From Mycolicibacterium rutilum (lineage in GTDB: Bacteria > Actinomycetota > Actinomycetes > Mycobacteriales > Mycobacteriaceae), in NCBI RefSeq assembly GCF_900108565.1, contig NZ_LT629971.1:1550001-1614000 (forward strand): a DNA stretch of 64,000 nucleotides. The letters run 5' to 3'. The translations under genes were made by a program, and so were the position numbers. Shown here one piece after another: positions 62,179 to 64,000 of the stretch. The notes beneath the pieces are model-generated. The model saw nothing but the letters and a program-made list of their open reading frames with translations. It searched no databases and was not told where the DNA came from. How positions within the stretch are numbered: position 1 is the stretch's first letter; each line of letters opens with the position of its first letter.

Positions 62179-62601
62179 ATGCTGCATCGACTGTTCACGA
62201 ACGCGACCCCTGCCCATGCCCACTGCGATCTGTACTGCGGTGTCTACGATCCGGCGCAGGCCAAAATCGAGGCGCTCTCGTGCCTGAAGACGATCCAGAA
62301 GTACCACGACTCCGATGATGAGCACTTCCGCACGCGCGCGATCATCATCAAGGAGCGCCAGGCCGAAGAGGTCAAGCATCACCTGATGGTGCTGTGGGCC
62401 GACTTCTTCACCAAGGACCACTTCGAGCAGTTCCCGAACCTGCACCAGCTGTTCTGGGACGGGGTGCACGGCGCGGGCGACGTCAAGAAGTCGCTCGACG
62501 TCGCCGTCGCCGAGAAGCTGCTCAAGACCATCGACGAGATCGCCGACATCTTCTGGCAGACCGACAAGGGCAAGCAGATGGGCGTCTATCCGCCCGCCTG
62601 A
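62179..62601 (+). CDS. sodN: Nickel superoxide dismutase
   Basis: 140 residues. A 14-residue leader ends at HA, after which the Ni-hook HCDLYCGVYDP begins (His15, Cys16, Cys20). Then FRTRAIIIKERQAEEVKHHLMVLWADFF and FPNLHQLFWD form the four-helix bundle. The enzyme dismutates superoxide with Ni bound by His1, Cys2 and Cys6 of the mature chain. Position 5 of the hook is Tyr, whereas the Streptomyces enzyme has Pro. A strong terminator follows. Confidence 0.95.
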   Translation: MLHRLFTNATPAHAHCDLYCGVYDPAQAKIEALSCLKTIQKYHDSDDEHFRTRAIIIKERQAEEVKHHLMVLWADFFTKDHFEQFPNLHQLFWDGVHGAGDVKKSLDVAVAEKLLKTIDEIADIFWQTDKGKQMGVYPPA

Positions 62602-62616
62602 TCACCCGTCAACGCG

Positions 62617-62653
62617 AAGAGCCGCCGAGTCCGAGGACCGGCGGCTCTTTTTT
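62617..62653 (+). terminator. Intrinsic terminator after sodN
   Basis: AAGAGCCGCCG pairs with CGGCGGCTCTT (11 bp) across an 11-base loop and is followed by further T residues (six T in all). This is a canonical rho-independent terminator, rare in mycobacteria. It also ends the convergent small gene. Confidence 0.88.
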
Positions 62654-62669
62654 GTGTTGTGCGCGACGC

Positions 62670-62825
62670 TCAGAAGAGAACGATGACTGCCAGGATGCCG
62701 AGGAGAACCAGCGCGATCACCCCGGCGCGCAGACACGCCATGAGCTGCGAACGGGTGTAGGCCGGCGCCGCCGACTGCCACTCACTGGGCGGAACGGCCG
62801 AACCCGAGCCCATCGATGACGTCAT
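62670..62825 (-). CDS. Small single-pass membrane protein, 51 residues
   Basis: ATG 62825 is preceded by AGGAGG, the best ribosome site in this region. The product has a Ser/Gly/Pro-rich start (MTSSMGSGSAVPPSEWQSAA), a short linker (PAYTRSQLMACLRAG) and one transmembrane helix (VIALVLLGILAVIVLF) to the end. It terminates against the sodN terminator. Two CRP-like sites and a perfect inverted repeat lie directly upstream. No homologue is named here. Confidence 0.75.
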   Translation of the reverse strand: MTSSMGSGSAVPPSEWQSAAPAYTRSQLMACLRAGVIALVLLGILAVIVLF

Positions 62826-62863
62826 GCACCCCTCCTGACCTGCATAAACGAGGTAATCCTCCC

Positions 62864-62928
62864 AGTGACATCAGTCACAACAGCAACCTGTGACGCCGAT
62901 CATAACCCTTTCTGTGTCACCACAGAAA
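62864..62928. promoter_or_regulatory. Two CRP-like sites and a perfect inverted repeat
   Basis: AGTGACATCAGTCACA (62864-62879) and TGTGACGCCGATCATA (62889-62904) each match nine of ten bases of TGTGA-N6-TCACA. They are 25 bases apart. TTTCTGTG-TCAC-CACAGAAA (62909-62928) is a perfect inverted repeat. The cluster lies upstream of the 51-residue membrane protein. Confidence 0.55.
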
Positions 62929-63045
62929 TCGGGTCATCGCCGGATGACCGGACCGTGTGATCCACGGCACGTTCTGCGATTAGCTGCGCTACGGATTTCG
63001 CTCGCCGAACCGCCCTGTTGATGAGCACCGCCGTGCCTGCCCGGC

Positions 63046-63143
63046 TTATCCACAGCAACGCTCAGGAAAGACACAGATTGACCGGCCCACACGGGACAGG
63101 CGCCGGTTCGGCCTGTGGATGAATCTGTGGAAATTGTGGATAG
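63046..63143. other. Cluster of DnaA boxes
   Basis: TTATCCACA (63046-63054) is a perfect DnaA box. TGTGGATGA (63114-63122) and TGTGGATAG (63135-63143) match the reverse complement at 8 of 9 bases, and TGTGGAAAT (63126-63134) at 7 of 9. Four boxes in about 100 bases is far above chance in this GC-rich DNA. No dnaA or dnaN gene is in the window. Confidence 0.55.
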
Positions 63144-63194
63144 TTTGTCATTGCTGTCGATTACTGCGCGGTAGCGACGTGTCAGCATGAACGG

Positions 63195-63536
63195 ATGGAT
63201 CAGGGTCTCGTGAGACAAGCCGATATCGCAGACGTCCCGACGACGTTCGACGCCTCGGTGGTGCTGCTCGACGTCCGGGAGCACGACGAGTGGGCCCGCG
63301 GCCATGCGCCGGGGGCTCAGCACATCCCGATGGGGGAGGTGCCTGCGCGGCTGGCCGAGATCGACGGCGATGCGCAGCTGTTCGTCATCTGCCATCTCGG
63401 CGGCCGGTCGCAGCGCGTCGCCCAGTACCTGGCCGGCAACGGGTACGCGCCGATCAACGTCAGCGGCGGCATGGAGGCGTGGGCCAACGCGGGGCGGCCG
63501 GTGGTCACCGACGACGGCGGCGTGGGCGCGGTCTGA
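63195..63536 (+). CDS. Rhodanese-like sulfurtransferase
   Basis: A 113-residue single rhodanese domain: VVLLDVREHDEWARGHAPGAQHIPMGEV is the substrate-side half, and FVICHLGGRSQRVAQYLAGNGY contains the active-site loop with Cys66 and Arg71. It transfers sulfane sulfur to an unknown acceptor. ATG 63195 is used. It lies just downstream of the DnaA-box cluster. Confidence 0.92.
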   Translation: MDQGLVRQADIADVPTTFDASVVLLDVREHDEWARGHAPGAQHIPMGEVPARLAEIDGDAQLFVICHLGGRSQRVAQYLAGNGYAPINVSGGMEAWANAGRPVVTDDGGVGAV

Positions 63537-63547
63537 CGAACCGTCGC

Positions 63548-63553
63548 TACGCT
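63548..63553 (+). promoter_or_regulatory. Candidate -10 in front of two mini-ORFs
   Basis: TACGCT is seven bases before ATG 63561, the first of two short upstream ORFs leading to the zinc-ribbon gene. A leaderless transcript starting at 63561 is likely. Confidence 0.5.
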
Positions 63554-63560
63554 GGTCGGC

Positions 63561-63616
63561 ATGAATTCGCGGTCACGAGGAGCAGCGTGATGGCGCGCAC
63601 GCGAGGAGCGAAATGA
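63561..63616 (+). CDS. Two overlapping upstream mini-ORFs (MNSRSRGAA and MARTRGAK)
   Basis: The first frame runs 63561-63590 (nine codons) and its stop overlaps ATG 63590 of the second (TGATG). The second runs to 63616 and its stop overlaps ATG 63613 of the zinc-ribbon gene (ATGA). GAGGAG precedes both internal starts. Translational coupling through the chain is probable; the peptides themselves may have no function. Confidence 0.45.
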
Positions 63617-64000
63617 TCCAGGTGTGCTCCCAGTGCGGGACGCGCTGGAACGTGCGCGACCGGCGCCGGGTCTGGTGCCCGCGCTGCAACGGCAGCCTGC
63701 TGCCGCCGTCGGCGCCCGCGCCGGACGCCCAGTGGGGTGCGCGGCCGTCGGTGCCCGCGATGCCGGGCGCCGCGCCCCGCCCACCGGCCGGCCTTCCGCC
63801 CGGCTACCGCTGGGTCGCCGTGCGCCCGGGTGCCGCACCGACGCTGCGCCGCACGCGTCGTCCCCTCGGCCCCACACCGCGTTACACCACGATTCCGCGC
63901 TGGGGACTCGTCGACCACGTCGGGCCCGTCGACGCGCAACAGCAGGACGCTGTGCGCAGCGGCCCGTCGGTGGCGATGGTCCGCACCGTGCTGCTGCTGA
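63613..64000 (+). CDS. Zinc-ribbon protein, 3' end beyond the window
   Basis: ATG 63613 follows GAGGAG. The N-terminus MIQVCSQCGTRWNVRD continues to WCPRCN, a CxxC...CxxC zinc ribbon in the first 25 residues, then a Pro/Ala-rich linker and a conserved-looking GYRWVAVRPGAAPTLRRTRR stretch. The frame is open to base 64000, where hydrophobic residues begin (VRTVLLL), suggesting a membrane domain. It resembles mycobacterial zinc-ribbon proteins with a C-terminal DUF4328 membrane domain, which cannot be confirmed here. Confidence 0.8.
   Translation, partial: MIQVCSQCGTRWNVRDRRRVWCPRCNGSLLPPSAPAPDAQWGARPSVPAMPGAAPRPPAGLPPGYRWVAVRPGAAPTLRRTRRPLGPTPRYTTIPRWGLVDHVGPVDAQQQDAVRSGPSVAMVRTVLLL

Overview
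The window is high-GC actinobacterial DNA from the genus Mycobacterium, most likely a fast-growing species (Mycolicibacterium). The diagnostic genes are the ESX-1 tail espL-espB-eccE1-mycP1, ethR/ethA, espR, a PGRS-type glycine-repeat protein, a dps with the lysine-rich tail of M. smegmatis Dps1, sigG next to the monoacylglycerol lipase, cyp138, and gltB/gltD. Much of the right half (about 33-60 kb: gltB, gltD, PHP protein, ethR/ethA, rraA, hns-like protein, espR) corresponds to M. tuberculosis Rv3859c back to Rv3849. The middle (about 15-28 kb: TetR, cyp138, msrA, the Rv0138/Rv0139 pair, DUF427, DNA glycosylase) resembles Rv0135c-Rv0142, and the left end resembles Rv0182c-Rv0185. These correspondences are from memory, not from a search.

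Layout. 1-5 kb: a cut-off endonuclease-fold protein, sigG, a monoacylglycerol lipase coupled to a lipoprotein, and two conserved hypotheticals. 5-9.6 kb: the ESX-1 accessory block read leftward. 10-15 kb: a PPOX protein, then a glycosyltransferase/methyltransferase/alpha-alpha-barrel operon and a second methyltransferase beside a TetR gene. The same palindrome lies in front of the operon and in front of the TetR gene. 15-21.4 kb: TetR and two tandem cyp138-type P450 genes, msrB-msrA, and a SnoaL/epimerase operon behind a perfect KstR-type motif. 21.4-28 kb: methyltransferase, crotonase, FAD oxidoreductase, SRPBCC protein, 13E12 HNH protein, DUF427, DNA glycosylase, dps. 28-33 kb: a PE-less PGRS protein, a thioesterase, and a CPH-type copper ATPase behind a CsoR/RicR-type palindrome.

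33-40 kb: glutamate synthase gltB-gltD and a Tat-type polysaccharide deacetylase. 40-48 kb: a 46-residue small ORF, a frameshifted F420 oxidoreductase, a K+/H+ antiporter divergent from a TrkA-type protein, ArsR with a frameshifted SulP transporter, a PHP protein and a KAPAKK-repeat protein. 48-56 kb: a DinB polymerase with an SOS box, ethR/ethA with repeated operators, a frameshifted MerR gene before rraA, a membrane-anchored histone-like protein and copC-copD. 56-64 kb: a proline-rich secreted protein, ImmA/IrrE with a polytopic membrane protein, espR, a GDT1-type transporter behind a probable Mn2+ riboswitch, divergent sodX-like/sodN, a 51-residue membrane protein behind CRP-like sites, a DnaA-box cluster, a rhodanese and a zinc-ribbon protein cut by the window end.

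Regulation is unusually readable here. Many genes begin 6-7 nt after a TANNNT -10 element and are probably leaderless. Several operators can be matched to known or local regulators (TetR, KstR, LexA, EthR, CsoR/RicR, ArsR, CRP). Three genes carry frameshifts, two of them at G/C runs of 4-5, so sequencing error must be excluded before calling them pseudogenes. No rRNA, tRNA, insertion sequence, prophage or CRISPR array was seen.
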